Origin: UKL13-2 sp040379385
GTDB taxonomy: Bacteria > Pseudomonadota > Gammaproteobacteria > Burkholderiales > Usitatibacteraceae
NCBI GenBank assembly: GCA_040379385.1
Contig: JBEILF010000155.1
Span: forward strand, 1-6,112
Length of the DNA stretch: 6,112 nucleotides
Direction: 5' to 3'
Part shown: one piece after another, positions 1 through 6,069 of the stretch
Layout of the letters: the number at the start of each line of letters is the position of its first letter
Position numbering within the stretch: position 1 is the stretch's first letter
Position numbers and translations under genes: made by a program
The notes under the pieces: model-generated
What the model was told of the DNA's origin: nothing
What the model saw: only the letters and a program-made list of their open reading frames with translations
The model's database searches: none

Positions 1-588
1 GCGCAACTGCGACGAATTCTGTCCGCCTGCACCTCCCGCCGCACTTGCGGTGCCACCGGAACCCACTCCCGACGGGGAAACCACCTGCGTCTGGACCCCA
101 AATGTGCCGTCCATGTCACGCGTGATGTTGACGTAATCGACGCGGTAGAGCTTTAAGTACGGCGTGTCGGGCATGACGGAGAGATTGGGGCCGTCGGCTT
201 CCCAGCGCATGTCGATTTGTTTCGCCATGCGGGTCAATATTTGTCGAATCGTTTGGTCAATCGCGTTCAACGTGACGCGGCCTTCGATGCCGGGATATAT
301 GTCGATGTTGACGCCCGTGTCGCGGCTCATCGCCAGCAGGATTTCGCGCGCCGGAACGTCGATTACGCTGACTGAGTAACGCTTTTCATCTGCAACAGGT
401 TTCGGTGGCGGAGGAATTGGCACTTGCGTTACCGGTGCGGGCACCGGTGAGGCTGTGCTTTGGGCTGATTGTGCCGTGTTGCGTAGGTGGCTGTCGATTT
501 TGGCAACGGGGTTTGTGCCACATGCCGATAAAACTGCGGACAGTAGTGCGGCAATCAACCCAACGCGGTTGCACGGCATTGAGCGCAT
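1..588 (-). CDS. mshL: MSHA-type pilus secretin MshL, N-terminal part (runs off left edge)
   Basis: The first 196 residues of an outer-membrane secretin are visible; the reading frame is open to base 1. Residues 1-23 form a lipoprotein signal peptide with basic residues, a hydrophobic stretch and the lipobox L-S-A-C (Cys23). The residue after the Cys is Gly, which in the known sorting rule favours the outer membrane. A Pro-rich linker (about 47-64) leads into a secretin/TonB short N-terminal (STN) domain at about 70-138, including DVPAREILLAMSRDTGVNID. Next comes the segment YLKLYRVDYVNITRD, typical of MshL/PilQ secretins, and then a Gly/Ser/Ala-rich stretch (172-193) as often seen in MshL. 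The pore-forming domain lies outside the window. An in-frame ATG at 652-654 would add 22 residues but spoil the signal peptide, so the ATG at 586-588 is preferred; only a weak GAAGAG lies upstream. MshL is inferred over PilQ or GspD from the short lipoprotein N-terminus and the neighbouring ATPase. Confidence 0.87.
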   Translation of the reverse strand, partial: MRSMPCNRVGLIAALLSAVLSACGTNPVAKIDSHLRNTAQSAQSTASPVPAPVTQVPIPPPPKPVADEKRYSVSVIDVPAREILLAMSRDTGVNIDIYPGIEGRVTLNAIDQTIRQILTRMAKQIDMRWEADGPNLSVMPDTPYLKLYRVDYVNITRDMDGTFGVQTQVVSPSGVGSGGTASAAGGAGGQNSSQLR

Positions 589-891
589 GCTGAACGAACT
601 CTTCGCACAGGCTGTAGCGTCTGCAGGCTTAGCATCGAAAAAAAGAGTTTTCATGCGCAAATGGCTTGTCATAACTGGGTTGTGAGAGTCCGGCGAATAT
701 CGGCAAATCAAAACATGAGAGGACGACGATTTCGACCAGATTCTCTACTGTCGGGCTTGTTTGCACTTTTTTGTTGTTGTTCACCTTTGACTTTATAAGC
801 GGATTTTTCAATAAAAGCAATGGGTTGTGCATGAATTCAAAGAACTGTATCAAGATTTGCCGCGCCCTTTCCGTCGGCTGCAGATTGCGCA
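589..891. other. Intergenic region between ATPase and secretin genes, AT-rich, no convincing gene
   Basis: This gap of about 300 bases separates the ATPase stop from the secretin start. Bases 741-840 contain 36 G or C by direct count, clearly poorer than the genes around. On the minus strand there is an open frame of 87 codons from a GTG that overlaps the ATPase stop (TAGTG). Its product (Asn/Lys/Leu-rich middle, no domain I recognise) and composition do not support a real gene. I see no strong intrinsic terminator after the ATPase gene. The region most likely serves as a promoter and leader for the secretin gene. Confidence 0.6.
792..820 (-). promoter_or_regulatory. Candidate sigma70-type promoter for the secretin gene
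   Basis: On the minus strand TTGCTT (815-820) and TATAAA (792-797) are separated by exactly 17 bases in the AT-rich gap. The -10 box matches the consensus in 5 of 6 bases, the -35 in only 3 of 6. Transcription would start near 785, giving a leader of about 200 bases before the secretin ATG. This is a pattern match only; no activity is shown. Confidence 0.3.
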
Positions 892-2412
892 CTAGGGTGC
901 CGACTTTCTGAAGTCGTCGCGAACCGCCTGAAATGAGCGAGCGTAAGGGCGAAACTGGTTGATTTTTTGGGGGAGCGACGATAATTCTGCGGTTGCTTCC
1001 GTTCGATCCGCGTAATTGCCGTAGAGGACGCTCAATTTGGGATTCTCCGCCGTACCAGAGAGATAGACCATCACCCGCTCTGGATTCAACTCTCGACTCG
1101 CTGCGCGCAAATATGCCTCGATGGCGCTTCGTTCGCGCTCGTCAGCGGTCATTAGTTGGATCGAGTATCGACCTCTTGGCTGCTTTTCGATTCGCGCCAT
1201 ATCTGCTGCGATGCGTGCGCCGAGCCAGTCCTTGGCCCCTAGTGGTGGTTTAGTCGCTGGTGGTGCATCGGCGATTGCTGGTAGTGCGGGCGTGTTGTCA
1301 ACTGCCGCCGCAGCTACGGGTGTCTCGCCAGCCCCGCTGGTTTGCGAGGCGGCGGTCAATGCGGGCACTGCCTCTGGCTTCAAGGCGGCGGGCAGCGCCG
1401 ACTCTGGTGGCGGTAGTGGCGGGACCGATGCAACTGTTGGGGGTGCGGCATTGGTTGGTGTCGAGTCTAGCGACCCCACGCTGGAAGGGGTTGTGTCTTG
1501 TCGGGCTGCAAGGCCTCCAAAAAAGCCGATTACCAACCCGGCGATCAGGGAAGTCAGCACGGCGAGCCAAATCGCGGCACGGCGTTTGTTGGTATTCGGC
1601 ACAACGATCCGCGTATCTGTGATGGCAGCTCTTACCAAGTCAGGCGTGACCGTATGGGTACCGGCCGCAAACGCCGCGAGCAACGTTTTGTCGCAATAAA
1701 TGTTGATGCGACGGGTGAGACCCTCCGAGGCCTCCGCGATGAGTCGTAGCGAGTCTGCGGAAAACAAATCCGGGCCTTTGTAGCCAGCCGCCCGAAGGCG
1801 AAAATCGACGTAATCCTTGATGTCGCGCGGTGGTAGTGGCAGCAAGGTAAAACTGTGCGTAATCCGCTCGCGCAACTGGCGCATGTTTTGCAACAATAAG
1901 TGCTGGTCCAGTTCCGGCTGGCCAAACAAGACAATCTGCATCAACTTAAAGTGGCTCGTCTCTAGGTTCGACAGAAGGCGTATTTCTTCAAGGGTTTCGA
2001 GGGGCATCGCATGCGCTTCGTCGATCAGCGCCACCACCTGGCGTCCCTCGGCATGGAATTCAAAAAGTTTTTCCTGTAACGTGCGAATCAACTTGGTGGT
2101 CGACATGCCTTGTGTTTCGAGGCCCAGATCACCTGCAATCGTGGCGAGCATTTCATCGCGCGACAGCGAGGGAACCGCAAGATAAATTGTCTCCACCGAG
2201 GGAGGCAATCGTTCCATCAATACTCTGCAAAGCATCGTCTTGCCGGCACCGACTTCTCCGGTAACTTTGACGATACCTTCACCACTGGTGATCGAGTACA
2301 GCAGGGCCTCTAGTGTCTCGCCACGGCTCGCGCCAGAGAAGAAAAACTCGGTATGCGGTGTAATTTTGAATGGTGCCTCGGTGAGGCCGAAGTGCTGCAG
2401 ATACATCGTCAT
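892..2412 (-). CDS. GspA/ExeA/MshM-type AAA ATPase with transmembrane helix and C-terminal SPOR domain
   Basis: The 506-residue protein opens with MYLQHFGLTEAPFKITPHTE, the hallmark N-terminus of ExeA/GspA/MshM ATPases. Walker A is GEVGAGKT (52-59) and Walker B VVALIDEA (126-133, Asp131/Glu132); the segment LFGQPEL (162-168) and an Arg-rich stretch RQLRERITHSF (178-188) follow, as in the family. A single membrane helix is at about 279-303, then a Pro/Ala-rich linker (about 304-395). The C-terminus (about 414-496, YSIQLMTADE to FRPYARSF) looks like a SPOR domain, which in known proteins binds denuded septal peptidoglycan. The protein should be anchored in the inner membrane with the ATPase in the cytoplasm and SPOR in the periplasm. 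In the GspA family such ATPases help secretins cross peptidoglycan; the adjacent secretin fits this. DamX has the same overall architecture, so a DamX-like cell-division role is the alternative. The family-typical start would be the second ATG (2404-2406), two codons in; neither has a good Shine-Dalgarno sequence. Confidence 0.88.
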   Translation of the reverse strand: MTMYLQHFGLTEAPFKITPHTEFFFSGASRGETLEALLYSITSGEGIVKVTGEVGAGKTMLCRVLMERLPPSVETIYLAVPSLSRDEMLATIAGDLGLETQGMSTTKLIRTLQEKLFEFHAEGRQVVALIDEAHAMPLETLEEIRLLSNLETSHFKLMQIVLFGQPELDQHLLLQNMRQLRERITHSFTLLPLPPRDIKDYVDFRLRAAGYKGPDLFSADSLRLIAEASEGLTRRINIYCDKTLLAAFAAGTHTVTPDLVRAAITDTRIVVPNTNKRRAAIWLAVLTSLIAGLVIGFFGGLAARQDTTPSSVGSLDSTPTNAAPPTVASVPPLPPPESALPAALKPEAVPALTAASQTSGAGETPVAAAAVDNTPALPAIADAPPATKPPLGAKDWLGARIAADMARIEKQPRGRYSIQLMTADERERSAIEAYLRAASRELNPERVMVYLSGTAENPKLSVLYGNYADRTEATAELSSLPQKINQFRPYARSFQAVRDDFRKSAP

Positions 2413-2505
2413 AGCGGAATCTTGTTTGCCGTGGCCGGCGTTTTTAACGCAAATTTATCGATGAAAAGCACACTGAGTTTAGCATTCGTCGAAGTGTGCC
2501 CGTCG
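2413..2505. other. Short intergenic gap between regulator and ATPase genes
   Basis: These 93 bases separate the regulator stop (TAA, 2506-2508) from the ATPase start. They contain a terminator-like hairpin near the regulator end and a small perfect inverted repeat GCGTT-TTT-AACGC (2438-2450). No -24/-12 (sigma54) element with correct spacing is visible. The two genes may be co-transcribed with partial termination, or the ATPase gene may have its own promoter here. Confidence 0.5.
2464..2499 (-). terminator. Weak intrinsic terminator-like hairpin after the regulator gene
   Basis: Read on the minus strand, GCACACT (2493-2499) pairs perfectly with AGTGTGC (2468-2474) across an 18-base loop, followed directly by TTTT (2464-2467). 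It begins 6 bases after the regulator stop codon, where a terminator is expected. The stem is short, the loop large and the U-run only four, so termination would be partial at best. Confidence 0.3.
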
Positions 2506-3960
2506 TTAGGAATCGGGGCCGATGGCGGGGTTGCCCACGGCGGTATCGCGGTTAAGTGCGGAGGGTCGTAAAATCTCGAGCCTACTGTAGAGCGTTGAGC
2601 GCGATATCCCCAGAATTTTTGCCGCTTGGGTCATGTTGCCGCTGGCAATTTCAATAGCCGCGTCGATATACTTAAGCTCGACTTCGGCAAGCTTTCCATC
2701 AAGACGAAATAGTGCACTCGCCATGATTTCCTCCTTTGGGCCTAGCCCGGTAGAAGCGTCACCGGGCGGCGCAACCGGTTGTGGAAGCTCAAACTCTTGG
2801 GAAAGTTCATCGGGCGTTAGCGCATATCCGGCGTGTTTCGCGATGAGTCTGATGACGATGTTCTTCAGCTCGCGGACGTTGCCCGGAAATTCATATGCCA
2901 GCCATGCAGACTTCGCGGCATCAGTCAGCGTGAACGATTGTGAGCCGAGGTGTTTCGCAGACTCGGTCGAAAAGTGCTCGAGTAGCCGCAATTTATCTTC
3001 GCCTAATTCGGATAGCGGCGGGACGCTGATCGTCAAGACTGACAGTCGGTGGTAGAGATCTGCGCGGAAGCGCCCGGCTTTGACTTCGCTACGCAAGTCT
3101 CGGTTGGTCGCGGCGATCACGCGAGCTGCCGATTTTCTCGCCTGCGTTTCCCCAACCCGCTGATACTCGCCATTTTCCAATACGCGGAGAAGCTTCGGCT
3201 GCAACTCGAGTGGCAGTTCGCCGATTTCATCAAGAAAAAGCGTGCCTTCCCCGGCATCCTCGAAGTAGCCGGACTTTGCCGAATTGGCCCCGGTGAATGC
3301 GCCTTTGGCGTGGCCAAATAACGTGGCCTCCATTAAGTTCGCCGAGATAGCAGCGCAATTTAGCGCCAGAAACGGCAAATGACCTCGCGGACTAAGATAG
3401 TGCAACGCTGCGGCCACCCGCTCTTTGCCGCTGCCGGAAGGCCCCTCGATCAGCGCGGGAAACGTTGACGAGGCGTAAAGGTCGATCTGCCCCTTCAACT
3501 TTCTGATCGGCGGGCTTTCGCCGATCAGGCCGAAAGAGTGCGGATCGTCGGCGCGGTTTCCGGTAGCTGTCCCTCTAAGTTGCGCATGCAATAGCTTCTT
3601 CAAGCGCTGAGGTTCACACGGTTTCGGCACCAAATCTGCTGCTCCAAGCGCGCGTGCGCGCCGTGCGTTGGATTCCTCGTTTTGGCCAGTTAGCACCAAA
3701 ATACGAATTTTTGGTGACCACGCGAGAAGATCACTCACCAACTTGAAGCCTTCGGTGGGTTGATTGGCCAACGGTGGCAGACCAAGATCGATGAGCGCCA
3801 ACTGTGGTGAGAAATCACCACCTTGTAGTAGCTTGATCGCCGCAGCCCTTGATTCGCAGAATCTGACATCAAAATCATCGGCGAGCGAAAATGCGAGCGC
3901 TTCGGCGATGAGCGGGTCGTCGTCAACTACGAGGAGCGCCGGTCTTGAAATCTGCGCCAT
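2506..3960 (-). CDS. Sigma54-dependent response regulator (receiver, AAA+, Fis-type HTH), PrsR-like
   Basis: Counting from the ATG at 3958-3960 (484 residues): a receiver domain (about 7-127) has the acidic pocket Asp13-15, phospho-acceptor Asp58 in LALIDLGLPP, Thr91 and Lys113. The sigma54-interaction AAA+ domain follows with Walker A GPSGSGKE (173-180), an intact GAFTGA loop (220-225) that contacts sigma54, Walker B GTLFLDEI (239-246), the FRADLYHRL arginine region (298-306) and FPGNVREL. A Fis-type helix-turn-helix (443-461, MTQAAKILGISRSTLYSRL) ends the protein. It should therefore be a phosphorylation-controlled activator of sigma54 promoters. The receiver pattern DLGLPP followed by an insertion and EGF resembles PEP-CTERM/EPS regulators (PrsR), a tentative subfamily guess. 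The frame extends upstream with ATGs at 3984, 3993, 4035 and 4059 (up to 517 residues). None has a clear Shine-Dalgarno sequence; 3960 is preferred because it starts just before the receiver. No partner histidine kinase is in the window. It lies upstream of, and co-directional with, the pilus genes, which are plausible targets. Confidence 0.93.
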   Translation of the reverse strand: MAQISRPALLVVDDDPLIAEALAFSLADDFDVRFCESRAAAIKLLQGGDFSPQLALIDLGLPPLANQPTEGFKLVSDLLAWSPKIRILVLTGQNEESNARRARALGAADLVPKPCEPQRLKKLLHAQLRGTATGNRADDPHSFGLIGESPPIRKLKGQIDLYASSTFPALIEGPSGSGKERVAAALHYLSPRGHLPFLALNCAAISANLMEATLFGHAKGAFTGANSAKSGYFEDAGEGTLFLDEIGELPLELQPKLLRVLENGEYQRVGETQARKSAARVIAATNRDLRSEVKAGRFRADLYHRLSVLTISVPPLSELGEDKLRLLEHFSTESAKHLGSQSFTLTDAAKSAWLAYEFPGNVRELKNIVIRLIAKHAGYALTPDELSQEFELPQPVAPPGDASTGLGPKEEIMASALFRLDGKLAEVELKYIDAAIEIASGNMTQAAKILGISRSTLYSRLEILRPSALNRDTAVGNPAIGPDS

Positions 3961-4070
3961 CAAATTCGCGATGCCAGTTACCATTTGTGCCATGTTAAAG
4001 AAGGTTGGTATGTGTTTCCAATGGTCCGACAGCATAACCGAGTCTGGCACTCTTGCCATTCACAACGTGT

Positions 4071-4090
4071 TTGCCGGGCGCAGTCGGCAA
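4071..4090. repeat. Inverted repeat upstream of the regulator gene
   Basis: TTGCCG (4071-4076) and CGGCAA (4085-4090) form a perfect 6-bp inverted repeat with an 8-base spacer. It sits 11 bases upstream of the longest possible regulator start and about 110 bases upstream of the preferred one. It could be an operator, for example for autoregulation, or a chance match; six-base arms are short. Confidence 0.25.
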
Positions 4091-4132
4091 GAAATCCGAT
4101 AAAATGCGGGTTGTTGCGTAACCCTCGATTAC

Positions 4133-4159
4133 TTGGCAGTGGTCATCCGATGTTAGAAT
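4133..4159 (+). promoter_or_regulatory. Candidate extended -10 promoter for the mla operon
   Basis: TTGGCA (4133-4138, 5 of 6 to the -35 consensus) and TAGAAT (4154-4159, 5 of 6 to the -10 consensus) are 15 bases apart. The -10 is preceded by TG plus one base (4151-4153), the extended -10 form, which can compensate for a short spacer. Transcription would begin near 4166, leaving a leader of about 180 bases before the preferred mlaF start. Pattern match only. Confidence 0.4.
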
Positions 4160-4172
4160 AATTGAGGTAGCT

Positions 4173-4191
4173 GTTAGTCGCACGTTAGTCG
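4173..4191 (+). repeat. Tandem octamer GTTAGTCG, 11-base period
   Basis: GTTAGTCG occurs at 4173-4180 and again at 4184-4191, an 11-base period that puts both copies on the same face of the helix. A partial third copy (TAGTCG) is at 4243-4248. It lies just downstream of the candidate promoter, a position suited to a protein binding site, but could be chance. Confidence 0.35.
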
Positions 4192-4199
4192 AACACACG

Positions 4200-4218
4200 G
4201 TAGCAAAAGCGTTGCTAC
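4200..4218 (+). promoter_or_regulatory. Perfect hairpin in the mlaF leader
   Basis: GTAGCAA (4200-4206) pairs perfectly with TTGCTAC (4212-4218) around a 5-base loop. No U-run follows, so it is not an intrinsic terminator. In the leader transcript it could be a stem-loop; as DNA it could be an operator. It is flanked on both sides by ACACGG (4195-4200 and 4217-4222). Function unknown. Confidence 0.35.
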
Positions 4219-4347
4219 ACGGCGCTGGATGAGAGTGCCCGGTAGTCGTGCGGGAACTTTGGCGCTGCTGACTTGGTCTGTGTAGCTGGTCTACGCCGAA
4301 GTTACGGCAATTGCCCGGTTCGCATGGGCGTTTTAAATCACCGGCAA

Positions 4348-5205
4348 ATGCCTACTTTGACTACAAATCCCCCCGCACCTGCGTCGAGAGTTAACTTTGT
4401 TGAAATCAACAACGTTGATTTTGGCTATGACAAACGGCTGATTCTCAAAGGGATCACCATGGCGGTGCCTAAGGGCAAACTGGTCGCGATCATGGGCGGA
4501 TCGGGATGTGGAAAGACTACCTTGTTGAGGCTGATCGGCGGGCAACTCAAACCGTCTTCGGGCACAGTGAAAGTTGCAGGACAGCTGGTGGCTGATTTGG
4601 ATCGAGAACAGCTCTACGCGCTCCGGCGCAAGATGAGTATGCTGTTCCAATTCGGCGCACTTTTCACCGATATGTCGGTGTATGACAACATTGCCTTTCA
4701 ATTGCGCGAGCACACAGACTTGCCCGAAGACATGATTCGGGATCTGGTGCTGATGAAGCTAAATGCCGTGGGGCTTCGTGGTGCGGCAAAGCTTTTTCCT
4801 GCAGAGTTGTCCGGCGGCATGGCGCGGCGGGTTGCGTTGGCACGTGCCGTCGCGCTTGACCCGGAGCTGATCATGTATGACGAGCCATTTGCTGGCCTTG
4901 ATCCCATCTCGCTTTCTGCCGTGGGTAACACCATCAGAAGACTGAACGACGCGCTTGGCGCAACCTCGATTGTGGTGACGCATGACGTTGTTGAGTCGTT
5001 GCAAATTGTTGATTACCTGTACTTCGTGGCAGACGGCAAGATCGTTGGTCAAGGAACGCCGGATGAAATCCGCGCCTCTACCGAGCCCTTTATCAAGCAG
5101 TTTGTGCATGCCGAAATGGATGGTCCCGTTCCCTTTCACTATCCAGCACCAAAATATGCAGACGATCTCGATCTGCAACTTCCCGCCGGTGGAGCGTCGC
5201 GATGA
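4348..5205 (+). CDS. mlaF: Phospholipid transport ABC ATP-binding protein MlaF
   Basis: The 285-residue protein is the cytoplasmic ATPase of the Mla (Ttg2/VacJ-Yrb) system that moves phospholipids between outer and inner membranes to keep outer-membrane asymmetry. Walker A is GGSGCGKT (50-57), the Q-loop Gln101 lies in LFQFGALFTDMS, the signature LSGGMARR is at 154-161, Walker B ELIMYDEP at 173-180 with catalytic Glu179, the D-loop AGLDP at 182-186 and the switch His212 in VVTHD. All catalytic residues are present. The tail (HAEMDGPVPFHYPAPKYADD) is typical of betaproteobacterial MlaF. The frame is open upstream to a TTG at 4273 and an ATG at 4324; the ATG at 4348 is chosen because it gives the family-like short N-terminus, though no clear Shine-Dalgarno sequence supports any of them. 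The stop overlaps the mlaE start, indicating translational coupling. Confidence 0.96.
   Translation: MPTLTTNPPAPASRVNFVEINNVDFGYDKRLILKGITMAVPKGKLVAIMGGSGCGKTTLLRLIGGQLKPSSGTVKVAGQLVADLDREQLYALRRKMSMLFQFGALFTDMSVYDNIAFQLREHTDLPEDMIRDLVLMKLNAVGLRGAAKLFPAELSGGMARRVALARAVALDPELIMYDEPFAGLDPISLSAVGNTIRRLNDALGATSIVVTHDVVESLQIVDYLYFVADGKIVGQGTPDEIRASTEPFIKQFVHAEMDGPVPFHYPAPKYADDLDLQLPAGGASR
5188..5194 (+). promoter_or_regulatory. Ribosome binding site of mlaE inside the mlaF end
   Basis: GGTGGAG lies 7 bases before the ATG at 5202-5204, inside the last codons of mlaF. It supports the ATGA-overlapping start of mlaE. Confidence 0.6.
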
Positions 5206-5984
5206 TTAACGGGATCCGCCGTATCGGGTCACGTGGCATAGGCACCATCTGGCGCGCTGGCGCGATGGCGCGTTTCTTTTGGCTGGTGCTGCTCAACTCA
5301 GGGATGAGTTTCCGCCGTCTGCATCTAACCGTGCGCGAAATCTATTTCGCTGGCGTGATGTCGCTCGTCATCATCATGGTTTCGGGTTTGTTTGTTGGCA
5401 TGGTGCTCGGGCTACAGGGTTTTGAGACCCTGCAAAAATATGGTGCGGAAGAAACGATGGGGGTGCTAGTGGCACTTTCTTTGGTTCGTGAGCTCGGTCC
5501 TGTTGTCACCGCTTTGCTCTTTGCAAGTCGAGCGGGCTCAGCAATCACTGCTGAAATTGGACTGATGAAGGCGACCGAGCAGCTCAAGGCGATGGATATG
5601 ATGGCCATCGATCCGATCGCCCGTGTGGTGGCACCGCGCTTCTGGGCCGGCGTGATGTCTATGCCGATTCTGGCTGCCCTCTTCTCGGCGATGGGTATAT
5701 TTGGCGGCTACATTGTTGCAGTCGCGTTGGTGGGGATTGATCCAGGGGTGTTCTGGGCAAACATGCAATCGGCTGTAGATTTCCGCTACGACATTTGGAA
5801 TGGCATTATCAAATCAATTGCTTTTGGTATTGCGGTTTCAATTATCGCGACGTTTGAGGGGTTTGATGCCGACCCAACTGCGGAAGGCGTCTCGCGTGCA
5901 ACGACCCGCACTGTGGTCACTTCTGCGCTTACCGTGTTGGCAATTGACTTGATTTTGACGGCCTTCATGATTCGCGGTTTGTGA
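5202..5984 (+). CDS. mlaE: Phospholipid transport ABC permease MlaE
   Basis: The 260-residue integral inner-membrane protein is the permease of the Mla complex, working as a dimer with two MlaF ATPases and an MlaD hexamer. Its length matches the family. An amphipathic N-terminus with the conserved FRRLHLTVREIYFAGV precedes hydrophobic segments at roughly 48-74, 86-108, 146-178, 202-220 and 236-258. Family landmarks include VSGLFVGMVLGLQGFETL, LVRELGPVV (94-102), the cytoplasmic coupling region AGSAITAEIGLMKATEQLKA (111-130) and the C-terminal TAEGVSRATTRTVVTSAL. No truncation or frameshift is seen. The start codon overlaps the mlaF stop (ATGA) and has a nearby ribosome binding site, so the two genes are certainly one transcript. 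An 85-base gap follows before mlaD. Confidence 0.97.
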   Translation: MINGIRRIGSRGIGTIWRAGAMARFFWLVLLNSGMSFRRLHLTVREIYFAGVMSLVIIMVSGLFVGMVLGLQGFETLQKYGAEETMGVLVALSLVRELGPVVTALLFASRAGSAITAEIGLMKATEQLKAMDMMAIDPIARVVAPRFWAGVMSMPILAALFSAMGIFGGYIVAVALVGIDPGVFWANMQSAVDFRYDIWNGIIKSIAFGIAVSIIATFEGFDADPTAEGVSRATTRTVVTSALTVLAIDLILTAFMIRGL

Positions 5985-6069
5985 TTCACTATTTTGGCAA
6001 GACACTCTCCCTGAAAATTGCGAACATTTGTATGCTGCAGCGGACGTAAACGAGGTTATTGAGGAAAAC
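5985..6069 (+). other. mlaE-mlaD spacer
   Basis: These 85 bases are longer than usual spacing inside a tight operon. No terminator-like hairpin and no convincing promoter was found, so read-through from mlaE to mlaD is likely. The end carries the mlaD ribosome binding site. Confidence 0.5.
6061..6065 (+). promoter_or_regulatory. Ribosome binding site of mlaD
   Basis: GAGGA sits four bases before the ATG at 6070-6072, a strong Shine-Dalgarno match that fixes the mlaD start even though only 14 codons are in the window. Confidence 0.65.

Larger units (their letters stand above)
3961..4347. other. Divergent intergenic region between the sigma54 regulator and mlaF
   Basis: This stretch separates the minus-strand regulator from the plus-strand mla operon and should contain promoters for both directions. 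Bases 3961-4059 may be coding if the regulator uses an earlier start. The rest has no open frame with a recognisable product: short frames on both strands encode nothing family-like. It holds an extended -10 promoter candidate for mlaF, a tandem octamer, a perfect hairpin and an inverted repeat, each listed separately. No well-spaced sigma54 element was found on either strand. Confidence 0.6.

Noticed and set aside
822..836. TTGC preceded by a TGCAC-like element on the minus strand upstream of mshL
   Set aside because: It lacks the GG at -24 and the spacing to TTGC is one base too long for a sigma54 site.
629..892. Minus-strand 87-codon GTG frame overlapping the ATPase stop (TAGTG)
   Set aside because: The stop/start overlap suggests coupling, but the product shows no known domain, it lies in AT-rich DNA, lacks a clear ribosome binding site and runs into the possible extended secretin start.
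1121..1699. Plus-strand 192-codon open frame
   Set aside because: It is antisense to the Pro/Ala-rich linker of the ATPase; GC-rich low-complexity codons keep the opposite strand open and the product is low-complexity Ala/Gly.
4043..4057. TGGCAC followed by TTGCC, resembling a sigma54 promoter on the plus strand
   Set aside because: Only two bases separate TGGCAC from TTGC instead of five, so the GG/GC spacing is wrong.
701..4091. Heptamer TTTGCCG/CGGCAAA in several intergenic stretches (701-707, 856-862, 2425-2431, 4070-4076), considered as a shared activator site
   Set aside because: The same heptamer also occurs inside coding sequence (2618-2624, 3275-3281, 3424-3430, 4784-4790), so it is simply common here.
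4100..4105. TAAAAT as an alternative -10 box for mlaF
   Set aside because: No -35-like hexamer lies 16-18 bases upstream; the extended -10 at 4151-4159 is better.
3995..4198. Minus-strand 67-codon frame upstream of the regulator
   Set aside because: It overlaps the regulator's possible N-terminus in another frame, has no recognisable motif and covers the divergent promoter region.
4333..4713. Minus-strand 126-codon frame opposite mlaF
   Set aside because: It is antisense to the unmistakable MlaF Walker A region and encodes nothing recognisable.
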